This document shows, piece after piece, positions 1-8,412 of a stretch of 39,029 nucleotides of DNA. The stretch comes from Pseudomonadales bacterium (GTDB lineage: Bacteria; Pseudomonadota; Gammaproteobacteria; Pseudomonadales; Azotimanducaceae): NCBI GenBank assembly GCA_019090385.1, contig JAHRWB010000180.1:1-39029 (forward strand), written 5' to 3'. Made by a program: the position numbers and the translations under genes. The notes below the pieces were generated by a model. It searched no databases. It had not been told where the DNA came from and was given only the letters and a program-made list of their open reading frames with translations. How positions within the stretch are numbered: the stretch's first letter is position 1; each line of letters opens with the position of its first letter.

Positions 1-167
1 ACGATTTCACTACTATCCATCGCTTGACTGGTAAATGCCGCCAGAGTAAAAAAAATAACAAAAATAAACCGCCCCAGCGCATGGCGATAAACAGACAAAA
101 TTGAAGACTGAAGCGAGTTTTCCCCACTCGAAAAATTATGTGCTCCAATTTCGGTGTCCGAATCCAT
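1..167 (-). CDS. N-terminal fragment of an exported or membrane protein (partial)
   Basis: Reading leftward from an ATG at 165-167, an open frame of 55 codons runs off the window edge without a stop. After a polar stretch of about 28 residues there is a basic segment (VYRHALGR) and then a hydrophobic run (FIFVIFFTLAAF) ending in TSQA-MDSSE. This is a plausible signal peptide with an Ala-x-Ala-like cleavage site. No strong Shine-Dalgarno precedes the ATG. The gene is divergent from ureD. Urea ABC transporter or nickel permease genes often flank urease operons, and a signal peptide would fit UrtB, but the fragment is too short to assign a family. Confidence 0.5.
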   Translation of the reverse strand, partial: MDSDTEIGAHNFSSGENSLQSSILSVYRHALGRFIFVIFFTLAAFTSQAMDSSEI

Positions 168-240
168 ATTTATACTCAGTCTGTGTTAGGGTTAAGCGTC
201 AATCGGAATCAATCAACCCGTACAGTTTACCTGGATAGCG

Positions 241-348
241 CCTGCGGCGTAAGGAGCACTAGCGACGTATAAACAGCCTGCGGCGTAAGGAGCGCTAGCG
301 ACGTGTAAAGAGTTCGCGACTCTTGAAAAGTTAGCGACACATAAACAA
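241..348. repeat. Three tandem copies of a 36-bp repeat upstream of ureD
   Basis: Copies begin at 241, 277 and 313. The first two differ at only a few positions and share CCTGCGGCGTAAGGAGC and CTAGCGACGT. The third is degenerate but keeps TAGCGAC at the same phase (AGCGAC at 261, 297 and 333) and the following TAAA. The block lies in the divergent intergenic space between the exported-protein fragment and ureD. I see no long open frame that would make it protein coding. Confidence 0.8.
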
Positions 349-409
349 CCACCATAATCAGAACGTATCACGCACCACATTAATCACATTACAGAATAAC
401 CCCAACCAA

Positions 410-1273
410 ATGAACCCGGCGCCACCCCAACCTTACGTCAAACTGCAACGATCGAAAGGAAGCGTACGCCTGCAATTTAAATGCAGAGAGTCTGCGGGAC
501 AGCGTAAAACCGTACTTGGCGAACTGTACCAGGAAGGATGTAGCAAAATACGCTTCCCCCTGACAGACAACAACCAACCCTTTGAAGCGGTGCTCATAAA
601 TACTGCAGGCGGCTTAACCGATGGGGACGAAATGTCCTGCTCGGTGGACTGGCAGGCACACACCCAGGCTCTTGTTACCAGCCAGGCCGCCGAGCGCATC
701 TACAAATCCAGACAAAAACCCGCCATTCTAAATACCCGGCTGCGTATTGCTCAATCCGCCCAGGCCTGCTGGATACCCCAGGAGAGCATAGTTTTTGACG
801 CTGGCCGGTTTCGCCGTGAAACCGAAATCCATGTCCATTCCACTGCCTCCTTTCTCGGCGTAGAAAGCCTGGTTTTCGGGCGCGCAGCAATGGGTGAACT
901 TATGCAGGAGGGCAGCATTTTTGATAGTTGGCGAATATATATCGATGAAAAACTGGTGTTTGCAGACACTCTGGAAATTGATAGCGAGCAACATGGTTCA
1001 GTGCAGGCCTTTTTGAATCAACCCGCCATCGCCAATGGTGCGTCTGCAATGGCAACACTGGTTTTTGTCCATCAAGATTGCAAACAATACCTCAATGACA
1101 TAAGGGATGTGATCGATGCAAGCGAGATAACAGGTGGTGCAAGCTGCCTGGGACCGCTCATTTTAGTGCGTTTGCTGGCATATAATGGCAAATTCCTGCG
1201 TGAAACTATTGTGCAGTTGTTTAACTCAATTCATCAACAAAAGATCGGCATTCCTCGCGTTTGGAACTGCTAG
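410..1273 (+). CDS. ureD: Urease accessory protein UreD
   Basis: 287 residues, normal for the UreD/UreH family. UreD binds the urease apoprotein and, with UreF and UreG, makes the complex that delivers nickel to the UreC active site. Family landmarks are visible: the early FPLTDN-type strand, NTAGGLTDGD near residue 65 (the hallmark 'N-x-x-G-G-x-x-x-G-D' of UreD), TSQAAERIYKS near 90, and WIPQESIVFDAGRF near 122. It is the first gene of the ureDABCEFG operon, 28 bp before ureA. The ATG at 410 lacks a recognisable Shine-Dalgarno, but no better downstream start keeps the family N-terminus. Confidence 0.95.
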   Translation: MNPAPPQPYVKLQRSKGSVRLQFKCRESAGQRKTVLGELYQEGCSKIRFPLTDNNQPFEAVLINTAGGLTDGDEMSCSVDWQAHTQALVTSQAAERIYKSRQKPAILNTRLRIAQSAQACWIPQESIVFDAGRFRRETEIHVHSTASFLGVESLVFGRAAMGELMQEGSIFDSWRIYIDEKLVFADTLEIDSEQHGSVQAFLNQPAIANGASAMATLVFVHQDCKQYLNDIRDVIDASEITGGASCLGPLILVRLLAYNGKFLRETIVQLFNSIHQQKIGIPRVWNC

Positions 1274-1301
1274 TATTGCATCAGAAAATGGAGACTAGAA
1301 A

Positions 1302-1604
1302 GTGAAGCTCACCCCAAGAGAAAAAGACAAGCTGCTCATTTCAGTTGCTGCCATGGTGGCCAGACGCAGACTGGAGCGCGGTGTAAAGCTCAATCACCCC
1401 GAGTGCATCGCTCTGATATCAGACTTTGTAGTTGAAGGAGCGCGCGACGGCAGGACTGTAGCAGAACTGATGGAGACCGGGGCCAGGGTAATAACGCGAG
1501 ACCAGGTTATGGATGGCATCTCCGAAATGATTCCTGATGTACAGGTCGAAGCAACATTTCCCGACGGTACCAAGCTGGTTACTGTTCACCAGCCCATTCG
1601 TTAA
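1302..1604 (+). CDS. ureA: Urease gamma subunit UreA
   Basis: 100 residues, the standard length of a separate gamma subunit. It forms the (UreABC)3 holoenzyme that hydrolyses urea to ammonia and carbamate in the cytoplasm. The frame opens with [11 protein letters not shown], the typical UreA N-terminus, and contains [13 protein letters not shown] and the C-terminal [14 protein letters not shown]. The start codon is GTG at 1302 with GGAG at 1290-1293. Separate ureA and ureB genes are the usual proteobacterial arrangement (fused in Helicobacter). Confidence 0.97.
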   Translation: MKLTPREKDKLLISVAAMVARRRLERGVKLNHPECIALISDFVVEGARDGRTVAELMETGARVITRDQVMDGISEMIPDVQVEATFPDGTKLVTVHQPIR

Positions 1605-1632
1605 ATCCCATAGGCTAAAAAGGAGCTCTAAA

Positions 1633-1938
1633 GTGACCCCAGGGGAAATTATTACAGCAGACAACGACATCATACTTAATGCTGATGCCATACCCACCAC
1701 AATAAACGTTGCCAATACTGGAGATAGGCCCATCCAGGTAGGTTCTCACTATCATTTTTTTGAAGTGAACCCGGCGCTTTCTTTCGATCGCAAACAAGCT
1801 CGCGGTCAACGCCTGGATATAGCTGCAGGTACAGCTCTGCGCTTTGAACCCGGTCAGGAACGCGAGGTCACACTGATATCTTTTGGCGGTGCTCAAAAGG
1901 TCTTTGGGTTTAATCAGAAAGTAATGGGAGAACTATAA
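1633..1938 (+). CDS. ureB: Urease beta subunit UreB
   Basis: 101 residues from a GTG at 1633. I chose this start because AGGAG at 1621-1625 precedes it by 7 nt and the product then begins with (M)TPGEI, the canonical UreB N-terminus. A longer in-frame extension to 1537 would run back through ureA and has no family support. The core [22 protein letters not shown] is diagnostic. The stop codon TAA overlaps the ureC ATG by one base (TAATG), so the two genes are translationally coupled. Confidence 0.97.
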   Translation: MTPGEIITADNDIILNADAIPTTINVANTGDRPIQVGSHYHFFEVNPALSFDRKQARGQRLDIAAGTALRFEPGQEREVTLISFGGAQKVFGFNQKVMGEL

Positions 1939-3650
1939 TGCCTGCAGGTATTAAACGCAGTGTATACGCTTCAATGTACGGCCCTACCACCGGAGACAAA
2001 GTCCGTCTGGCCGATACAGATTTATACATAGAAGTCGAGCGTGACTGTACAAGCTATGGTGAGGAAGTGAAGTTTGGCGGCGGCAAAGTTATTCGTGACG
2101 GGATGGGGCAATCCCAGTTAAGCCGGAGTGAAGGTGCTGTAGACACCGTCATAACCAATACACTTATTGTCGACGTTACAGGCATCTATAAGGCTGATGT
2201 CGGAATTGTCGATGGACGTATATCCCGTATCGGAAAAGCCGGCAATCCTGACATACAAAATGGCGTCGACATCATTATCGGACCCGGCAGCGAAGTTATT
2301 GCCGGCGAGGGAAAAATTTTAACCGCCGGGGCCTTCGATGCCCACATCCATTTTATCTGTCCGCAACAAATAGAAACCGCTCTCATGTCTGGAGTAACTA
2401 CGATGCTGGGGGGTGGCACCGGTCCGGCAACGGGTACCAATGCCACAACCTGCACTCCAGGTGCATGGCATCTGGGACGCATGTTGCAAGCCGCCGATGC
2501 CTTTCCCATGAACCTGGCCTTTTCCGGAAAAGGTAATGCTTCCCTGCCCATTGCCCTGGAAGAGCAGGTAATGGCTGGCGCCTGCGCCCTGAAGCTCCAT
2601 GAAGACTGGGGCACCACACCTGCAAGCATAGACTGCTGTTTAAGTGTCGCCGATGCACTGGATGTACAGGTGATGATCCACACCGATACATTAAATGAAA
2701 GCGGATTTGTGGAAAATACCATCGCAGCATTCAAAAACCGCACCATTCATGCCTTCCATACGGAAGGTGCCGGCGGCGGGCATGCACCTGACATCATAAA
2801 AGTATGTGGCCACAAAAATGTTATTCCATCCTCTACTAACCCTACCCGGCCTTATACGGTCAATACCATTGACGAACATCTGGACATGTTAATGGTATGT
2901 CATCACCTGGACCCACGAATCGCTGAGGATATCGCCTTTGCAGAAAGCCGGATTCGCAAAGAAACGATCGCTGCCGAGGACATTTTGCACGACCTGGGTG
3001 CTTTTTCTATTATCGCTTCAGATAGCCAAGCTATGGGGCGTGTAGGCGAAGTGCTCATTCGAACCTGGCAAACAGCAGACAAAATGAAAAAACAACGAGG
3101 CGCCCTTGCACAAGAAACAGGCAATAACGATAACTTTCGGGTTAAGCGTTATATCGCAAAATATACTATCAACCCGGCCATTGCACATGGCATGTCTAAT
3201 CATATCGGCTCAGTAGAAGAAGGAAAACTGGCCGACCTGGTACTGTGGTCACCTGCCTTCTTTGGCGTTAAACCGGATCTGGTACTGAAAATGGGCAGCA
3301 TCGCCGCCGCACCCATGGGCGACCCCAATGCATCTATACCGACCCCGCAACCGGTACACTACCAGCCTATGTTTGCAGCCTACGGCAGAGCCTTAACAGA
3401 AAGTGCGGTCACTTTTGTTTCACAATCTGCGCAGGATGCTGGTATCCGCGACACGCTTGGACTGGCAAAGCAGACATTGCCGGTTAACAACACCCGCGGT
3501 GGCATCAGCAAAGCAGATATGGTGTTAAATAATTATTGTCCAGATATCGAAGTTAACCCGGAAACCTATGAAGTTCGAGCTGATGGGGAGCTACTAAGCT
3601 GCGAACCCGCTACCGAATTACCCATGGCGCAGCGCTACTTTTTATACTAA
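1938..3650 (+). CDS. ureC: Urease alpha subunit UreC (catalytic)
   Basis: 570 residues, full length for the catalytic subunit, an amidohydrolase-fold protein carrying the dinickel centre. The nickel ligands are in place: H136 and H138 in DAHIHF, the carbamylated lysine K219 in [10 protein letters not shown]248 in MIHTDT, H274 in [12 protein letters not shown], and the aspartate in [12 protein letters not shown] near residue 360. The flap histidine is in VCHHLD near 322. Numbering is about two residues higher than in the Klebsiella enzyme. No key residue is missing, so the enzyme should be active once nickel is inserted by UreD/E/F/G. Confidence 0.98.
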   Translation: MPAGIKRSVYASMYGPTTGDKVRLADTDLYIEVERDCTSYGEEVKFGGGKVIRDGMGQSQLSRSEGAVDTVITNTLIVDVTGIYKADVGIVDGRISRIGKAGNPDIQNGVDIIIGPGSEVIAGEGKILTAGAFDAHIHFICPQQIETALMSGVTTMLGGGTGPATGTNATTCTPGAWHLGRMLQAADAFPMNLAFSGKGNASLPIALEEQVMAGACALKLHEDWGTTPASIDCCLSVADALDVQVMIHTDTLNESGFVENTIAAFKNRTIHAFHTEGAGGGHAPDIIKVCGHKNVIPSSTNPTRPYTVNTIDEHLDMLMVCHHLDPRIAEDIAFAESRIRKETIAAEDILHDLGAFSIIASDSQAMGRVGEVLIRTWQTADKMKKQRGALAQETGNNDNFRVKRYIAKYTINPAIAHGMSNHIGSVEEGKLADLVLWSPAFFGVKPDLVLKMGSIAAAPMGDPNASIPTPQPVHYQPMFAAYGRALTESAVTFVSQSAQDAGIRDTLGLAKQTLPVNNTRGGISKADMVLNNYCPDIEVNPETYEVRADGELLSCEPATELPMAQRYFLY

Positions 3651-3687
3651 TTCTACTATTTGAATACCTGACACAGGATAGAACACA

Positions 3688-4152
3688 GTGATCAGAGCCA
3701 CACACATTGAAGAAATTAACCAAGCCGCCGAGTCTGAGCAGGATATAATCGAACTGGATTTTGATCTGCGCCATCGAAGGCGCATGTCCATGACAAGTTT
3801 CTCGGGCAAACAGTTTTTACTGGATTTACATAAAGCCACAGTGCTAAAGGACGGCGACCTGCTGGCTCTGGATGACGGAAGCTACATAACGGTGCGCGCC
3901 AAAGCGGAGCGCGTAGCAGAAATCACTGCACTGAATACCCAACATCTCGTTCAAATTGCATGGCACCTGGGCAACCGTCACTTGCCTACACAAATTTTAG
4001 AGCACAGCCTGCGTATTCTGGATGACCATGTCATTGTAGAGCTGGCCCAGGGCTTGGGTGCACAGGTAGAGATTATAGATGCACCATTTCAACCAGAAGG
4101 TGGTGCTTATGAAAGTACCCAACCTCATAACCATGGCCATGGTCATGTATGA
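3688..4152 (+). CDS. ureE: Urease accessory protein UreE, nickel metallochaperone
   Basis: 154 residues from GTG 3688, preceded by AGGAT at 3675-3679. UreE hands nickel to UreG. The N-terminal peptide-binding domain includes LDFDLRHRRRMSM; the C-terminal metal-binding domain includes QIAWHLGNRHLPTQI, whose histidine is the conserved nickel ligand. The C-terminus is only mildly histidine-rich (HNHGHGH), unlike the long His tail of Klebsiella UreE. The gene sits 37 bp after ureC and its 3' end overlaps ureF. Confidence 0.95.
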   Translation: MIRATHIEEINQAAESEQDIIELDFDLRHRRRMSMTSFSGKQFLLDLHKATVLKDGDLLALDDGSYITVRAKAERVAEITALNTQHLVQIAWHLGNRHLPTQILEHSLRILDDHVIVELAQGLGAQVEIIDAPFQPEGGAYESTQPHNHGHGHV

Positions 4153-4822
4153 GAACCGGGCCCTATTCCAATTGCTCTCCTGGATGTCGCCTTCTTATCC
4201 GGTGGGCGCATTTACTTTCTCACAAGGCCTGGAAAACGCAGTGGAAACAGGTCTGATAAACGATCTCACAGATACCACGAAATGGATTAGTAACTTAATT
4301 CGATACGGCAATGGCCATGCCGATCTGGTCTTTTTAGCCATGGCGTGGGAAGCCGCGGACGACAAAGAACAACTCTCCGAATTAATAGAATTTGCAGAGG
4401 CATATCAACCTACATCCGAAGTTCGCCTTGAGACCAGCGCCCAGGGAGCTGCATTTCTTAAAATCACCAGAGAAGCGTGGCCGTGCGATCAATTTTCACA
4501 GTTTGACATGCTCGATCACTCCCAACATTTATATCCAGTGGTAGTCGGAGTTGCTGCCAAAGGGCACGCTATCGGGAAACATTCAGCAATGCTGGCATTT
4601 GGGCATGCCTATATTGCAAACCTAGTCTCGGCCGCAGTACGACTGGTTCCATTAGGACAAACTGATGGACAATGTATTATTGCCGAACAAGAACCATTGC
4701 TAGCAGATACCGTACAAAGTGCCATGAGCTCAACCTTGGGGCAGTTATCGAACTCTACAGTCATGGCAGATATCACATCCATGCGACACGAAACACAGTA
4801 CACTCGTTTGTTTCGCTCGTAA
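4145..4822 (+). CDS. ureF: Urease accessory protein UreF
   Basis: 225 residues from ATG 4145, overlapping the end of ureE by 8 bp. UreF bridges UreD and UreG and gates nickel activation of urease. The start gives YENRALFQLLSWMSPSYPVGAF, which matches the usual UreF N-terminus, followed by the hallmark FSQGLE. Upstream in-frame ATGs at 4109 (with AGAAGG 8 nt before it) and 4079 are possible and would add 12 or 22 residues with no family match. The C-terminal part with SNSTVMADITSMRHETQYTR is typical of the family. Confidence 0.93.
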   Translation: MYENRALFQLLSWMSPSYPVGAFTFSQGLENAVETGLINDLTDTTKWISNLIRYGNGHADLVFLAMAWEAADDKEQLSELIEFAEAYQPTSEVRLETSAQGAAFLKITREAWPCDQFSQFDMLDHSQHLYPVVVGVAAKGHAIGKHSAMLAFGHAYIANLVSAAVRLVPLGQTDGQCIIAEQEPLLADTVQSAMSSTLGQLSNSTVMADITSMRHETQYTRLFRS

Positions 4823-4855
4823 AATAGTTTTTATACAGGAGCACTTGAAAAGGTT

Positions 4856-5470
4856 ATGACAACAAATGGTCCCTTACGGGTTGGAATAGGTGGGCCGGTT
4901 GGATCCGGTAAAACTGCGCTAACCGATGCACTCTGCAAATCTATGCGTGATACCTGGTCTATGGCTGTCATTACCAATGATATCTATACCCGTGAAGATG
5001 CAGATTTTTTACTTCGCTCCGGTGCATTGGATGCTGAGCGTATTATCGGCGTTGAAACTGGTGGCTGTCCGCACACAGCCATACGCGAAGATGCTTCCAT
5101 GAACCTTGCTGCCGTTGCTGATATGAGCCAAAAAATTCCCGAGCTTGATCTAATATTTATAGAATCGGGTGGCGACAACCTGGCAGCGACTTTTTCTCCG
5201 GAATTAGCAGACCTTACTGTGTATGTCATTGATGTATCCGCAGGCGACAAAATTCCACGCAAAGGCGGGCCAGGTATCACTAAATCCGATCTGTTAGTCA
5301 TCAACAAAATTGATCTGGCCCCAATGGTGGGTGCTGATCTGGGCGTTATGGACAGAGATTCAAAAAAAATGCGCGGCATACGCCCCTATTTATTTACCAA
5401 TCTAAAGGATGGATCCGGCGTTGCCGATATCCGCAATTTTATAGAGCAAAAAGGTGGACTAGGTGCCTAA
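4856..5470 (+). CDS. ureG: Urease accessory GTPase UreG
   Basis: 204 residues, a SIMIBI-class GTPase that dimerises on nickel and GTP and drives metal insertion into urease. The P-loop GGPVGSGKT is at residues 12-20. The metal-binding CPH motif is in [14 protein letters not shown], followed by the switch-region [13 protein letters not shown], and [13 protein letters not shown] supplies the base-specificity motif. It is the last gene of the operon, 33 bp after ureF. AGGAG lies rather far upstream (about 14 nt), with AAAAGG closer. Confidence 0.97.
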   Translation: MTTNGPLRVGIGGPVGSGKTALTDALCKSMRDTWSMAVITNDIYTREDADFLLRSGALDAERIIGVETGGCPHTAIREDASMNLAAVADMSQKIPELDLIFIESGGDNLAATFSPELADLTVYVIDVSAGDKIPRKGGPGITKSDLLVINKIDLAPMVGADLGVMDRDSKKMRGIRPYLFTNLKDGSGVADIRNFIEQKGGLGA

Positions 5471-5527
5471 ATCTCCAAGTTAATTGCTGAGCGCTGCAAG
5501 ATTTTTCTGCACTAGCTCATCTAGCTG

Positions 5528-5536
5528 TGGTATAAA
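5528..5536 (+). promoter_or_regulatory. Extended -10 promoter element for the riboswitch transcript
   Basis: TGGTATAAA fits the extended -10 consensus TGnTATAAT at all but the last position. A start about 7 nt downstream falls at 5541-5544, just where the riboswitch sequence begins. There is no good -35 hexamer at 16-18 bp, which is usual for extended -10 promoters. The assignment is by pattern only. Confidence 0.5.
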
Positions 5537-5540
5537 TCGC

Positions 5541-5745
5541 ATTCGGTGGTGCCCTATGGGCTCAAAATGGGAACCCGGTTTAACTCCGGGGCTGTACCCG
5601 CAACTGTATGTGGATAGTTTATTACTTGATCAAAACCACTGGATACACAACATGTATCCGGGAAGGTAGTAATACGCAATAACCCGCAAGCCAGGAGACC
5701 TGCCACCAAGTCGTTGAACCTCGACCGGGTAAGTCGGTGGCAGCG
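5541..5745 (+). promoter_or_regulatory. Cobalamin (B12) riboswitch with expression-platform hairpin
   Basis: The core elements appear in family order: GGTGCC at 5547, GGGAACCCGGT near 5570, CCGGGGCTG near 5586, CCCGCAACTGTA near 5597, and the B12 box GCCAGGAGACCTGCC at 5690-5704. The last is nearly invariant across cobalamin riboswitches. After the box, CTGCCACC at 5700-5707 can pair perfectly with GGTGGCAG at 5736-5743. That pairing uses the same bases as the CAGG/CCTG hairpin inside the box (5692-5695 with 5699-5702), so the two folds exclude each other. It lies in the leader of the TonB-dependent receptor gene at 5822, so repression by adenosyl- or methylcobalamin is expected. Confidence 0.95.
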
Positions 5746-5821
5746 GTATTTTCCGTATAGCGACATAAATGACGTATGCATTACGTTTTCTATCATTGTC
5801 CTATAAGAGGAATACTCGCTA

Positions 5822-7726
5822 ATGACAAGCCATAACCCTGAATTACCCACTTTAACTGGCACAACCAAAACCTGTTTTTGCACTGCCCTTTTTATTGCCC
5901 TCATGCTGCAGGTCACTCCGTTATCCTATGCTTTGGAAGCTACCTCGAACTCGGAAGAATCATTCCAGCAAGCCGTAGAGGAACTCACCGTCTCCGCACT
6001 GCGTATCAAAAACACCCCGCGTGAAAGCGGCACCAGTCTGACTGTGATCACCGCGGAAGATATCAAAAACCGGCAATATACCTATGCCTTGGATGCAATT
6101 GCCGCAGTCAGCGGGGTAACTGTTAATCAAAATAGCTCTTTCGGTGGACTAGCCAGCATAAGAATTCGGGGTGCCGCCGCCGCACAAACCCTGGTACTTA
6201 TCAATGGTATACCGGTAAACGATCCCTCCTCTCCGGGCAGTGGATTTGACTTTGCAACGCTGGACATCGCCAATATCGATCGCATAGAAATACTCAAAGG
6301 TCCCCAATCAACGCTTTGGGGCAGTGATGCCATTGGTGGTGTTATCAATATCATCGGAAAAGAACCACAACTGGGCATACAGTTATCTGCATTTGCCGAG
6401 GCCGGCTCGTACAATACTGTGCGCAGTGGTGCTTCCGTTGGCGCCGCAAATGAAACGGCAAACTATCGCCTGGGTATTTCATACCAGGATACAACCGGCA
6501 TATCAGCTGCTGAGAAAAAAGATGGCAATAACGAAAAAGATGGGTTTGAGTCACTGTCACTGGATGCACGAGGTGGCCTTGATCTCGGGAAATCCCAGCT
6601 AAAAGGCGAGCTACGATATGTGGATTCAGAAAATGAATTCGACGGATTTGTCTTTCAAAATGGCGACTTCGGCTTTCAGGATACTGACGAGCACACTGAG
6701 TCAAAAGAACTAAGCGGCCATATAACTTACGCCTTCCGTTTATTCAGTGACCAGCTCAGCAACGATTTAAAACTGGGATATGCTGAAATAGAACGGGACA
6801 ATTTCAACAACGGTCTGCTTGGCTTCTCTGCCGAAGGGCAGCGTCTGATCATGCGCTACCAAGGTGACATCAGCACCAGCAAAAACACTAATCTGGTATT
6901 TGGGCTCGAACGTGAAGAAACTGAATCTCAGGATGACAAAACCAGCATTAATAGCTACTTCGGGCTACTTAAGTTTAAGACCCTGGATGCACTATCGCTC
7001 ACTGCTGGCCTGCGCTTGGATGATCATAAAGAATACGGCACTGAAACTACCGCGAGTTTCAATGGCGCGTACTATGCGACGAACACTATAACCATACGAG
7101 CCAGTTGGGGAGAAGGGTTTAAGTCCCCAACATTATTCCAAACAACTTTTTTCTGTTGTGGCGCAAGTACTCCAAACCCAGATATCAAACCAGAAGAAAG
7201 CGAATCTTTTGACCTGGGCATCGACTACCGAACAACAAAGGGGAACGGCGGGCTTTCTTTGAGCTATTTTGATCAGCATATCCGCAATCAAATCGACTTC
7301 TCCTTTGCTTTAGGTTCCTATGAAAACATTGCCCGCATTAAATCCAAAGGCGTGGAAGTTAATGGGTTTTATGCCTTTAGCGATGCTATAGAACTTTCCT
7401 TCAACTATACCTACATCGATGCAAATGATGGCGCGGGGAAAAAAATTGCTCGATTGCCTGAGAATACGGCTGAAGTGGAGTTGCGTTGGACATCAAACGA
7501 GCGCTTCAGCACCACTTTGGTTGCCCGTTACAATGATGAGGAACTGAATAGCGCCGGCACTGTAGATGACTGGATACGGCTGGACTTATCTGCATCGTTT
7601 GCGATTACAGATGATATTGATATATATGCCCGAATTGAAAACCTGCTGGATAAGCAGTACCAACAAGTCCTGGGTTACGGCGCACCGGGGTTTTCCAGTT
7701 ACGTCGGCCTACGTTGGAATCGCTAG
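5822..7726 (+). CDS. btuB: BtuB-like TonB-dependent outer-membrane receptor, probably for cobalamin
   Basis: 634 residues (E. coli BtuB precursor is 614). The signal peptide is residues 1 to about 38 (hydrophobic FCTALFIALMLQV, then LSYA-LEA). A TonB box EELTVSA is at 53-59. The plug domain follows with SIRIRG, VLINGIPVNDP and IEILKGPQSTLWGSDAIGGVINII, then a beta-barrel rich in alternating aromatics. The cobalamin riboswitch in its leader is the main reason to name the substrate; the plug also resembles BtuB. AAGAGG at 5805-5810 precedes the ATG. Two oddities are an extracellular-loop-like FFCCG near residue 440 and a C-terminus of GLRWNR, not the usual terminal aromatic. No btuCDF or cobalamin synthesis genes are in view. 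Confidence 0.85.
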   Translation: MTSHNPELPTLTGTTKTCFCTALFIALMLQVTPLSYALEATSNSEESFQQAVEELTVSALRIKNTPRESGTSLTVITAEDIKNRQYTYALDAIAAVSGVTVNQNSSFGGLASIRIRGAAAAQTLVLINGIPVNDPSSPGSGFDFATLDIANIDRIEILKGPQSTLWGSDAIGGVINIIGKEPQLGIQLSAFAEAGSYNTVRSGASVGAANETANYRLGISYQDTTGISAAEKKDGNNEKDGFESLSLDARGGLDLGKSQLKGELRYVDSENEFDGFVFQNGDFGFQDTDEHTESKELSGHITYAFRLFSDQLSNDLKLGYAEIERDNFNNGLLGFSAEGQRLIMRYQGDISTSKNTNLVFGLEREETESQDDKTSINSYFGLLKFKTLDALSLTAGLRLDDHKEYGTETTASFNGAYYATNTITIRASWGEGFKSPTLFQTTFFCCGASTPNPDIKPEESESFDLGIDYRTTKGNGGLSLSYFDQHIRNQIDFSFALGSYENIARIKSKGVEVNGFYAFSDAIELSFNYTYIDANDGAGKKIARLPENTAEVELRWTSNERFSTTLVARYNDEELNSAGTVDDWIRLDLSASFAITDDIDIYARIENLLDKQYQQVLGYGAPGFSSYVGLRWNR

Positions 7727-7859
7727 GCCAAACCGCTTTCAAAGCCCTTAGGCGCAAAATAAGCGCAGTTGAGACAATTCTGTGGTATCTACTTATTTTT
7801 CTTTCGGTACAATACTTCTACGATTAACAAATGATCAGTAGCAGAAACCAGGAGAAGAC

Positions 7860-8300
7860 ATGAGATACAAGCATATATTAGCTGCACTTGATACCACAGA
7901 CGATGCTACCCATGTATTGGAAGCTGCCCAACAGATGGCAAAAGATCACAATGCCCTGTTGTCTATAGCCACCGTGGTTAAACCGCTACTACAGGTATAT
8001 GGCGGACTGGAGATGAACTCGGTTTCTACTATTGAGCAACAGGCATATGAATATGCCACCACCAAGATGAAAGCCCATGGTGAACAAGTAAAACTTGAAA
8101 AAGATCATGTGTATGTCATGCGCGGCTCACCAGCCAACGAAATACGTTCTTTGTCTCACGAATTACATGCGGACTTGATCGTAATTGGTACTCACGGGCG
8201 TCATGGTATGGGCTTGATGTTGTTGGGATCTACCGCCAATGGTGTAATCCATGGCACTCAATGTGATGTACTCGCTGTCCGTATACACGATACGGAATAA
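7860..8300 (+). CDS. Universal stress protein, single UspA domain
   Basis: 146 residues, one UspA-type alpha/beta domain. The N-terminal strand is YKHILAALD. The nucleotide-binding signature G-2x-G-9x-G-S is complete in GTHGRHGMGLMLLGST, so this is probably an ATP-binding member. GGAG lies 6 nt before the ATG. It stands alone, 133 bp after the receptor gene and convergent with the SDR gene. Such proteins are induced by starvation and redox stress; the sequence does not show the particular role. Confidence 0.9.
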   Translation: MRYKHILAALDTTDDATHVLEAAQQMAKDHNALLSIATVVKPLLQVYGGLEMNSVSTIEQQAYEYATTKMKAHGEQVKLEKDHVYVMRGSPANEIRSLSHELHADLIVIGTHGRHGMGLMLLGSTANGVIHGTQCDVLAVRIHDTE

Positions 8301-8357
8301 CAAAGCACATCAAAATTTGTACTGTGGCTCTACTTTTCTTAAATCACACGTAAAATT

Positions 8358-8398
8358 CAGTACATGCACTAAAAAGCATCACCTGTGTGCATGTACTG
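8358..8398. terminator. 12-bp perfect inverted repeat between convergent genes, likely bidirectional terminator
   Basis: CAGTACATGCAC at 8358-8369 is the exact reverse complement of GTGCATGTACTG at 8387-8398, with a 17-nt loop. It separates the rightward stress-protein gene from the leftward SDR gene. A short A/T-rich tail follows the stem on both strands (TTAATTT on the right, AATTTTA reading left), but neither is a clean U-run. A protein-binding site is a possible alternative. Confidence 0.55.
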
Positions 8399-8412
8399 CC
8401 TTAATTTAAAAT

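Noticed and set aside
349-409. Sigma-54 (NtrC-type) promoter for the urease operon
   Set aside because: No GG-N10-GC pair with TGGCAC/TTGCA likeness is present in this stretch.
1537-1632. N-terminal extension of ureB into ureA
   Set aside because: GTG 1633 with AGGAG gives the canonical UreB N-terminus; the extension lies inside ureA in another frame.
2186-2746. Long antisense open frame inside ureC
   Set aside because: It is the shadow of a strongly constrained gene; no start signal and no family likeness.
5484-5516. Possible terminator after ureG (TTGC...GCAA then GATTTTT)
   Set aside because: Only a 4-bp continuous stem with mismatches inside; too weak to call.
5484-5669. Open frame of 61 codons between ureG and the receptor gene
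   Set aside because: It runs through the core of the cobalamin riboswitch, has no Shine-Dalgarno and no protein-like composition.
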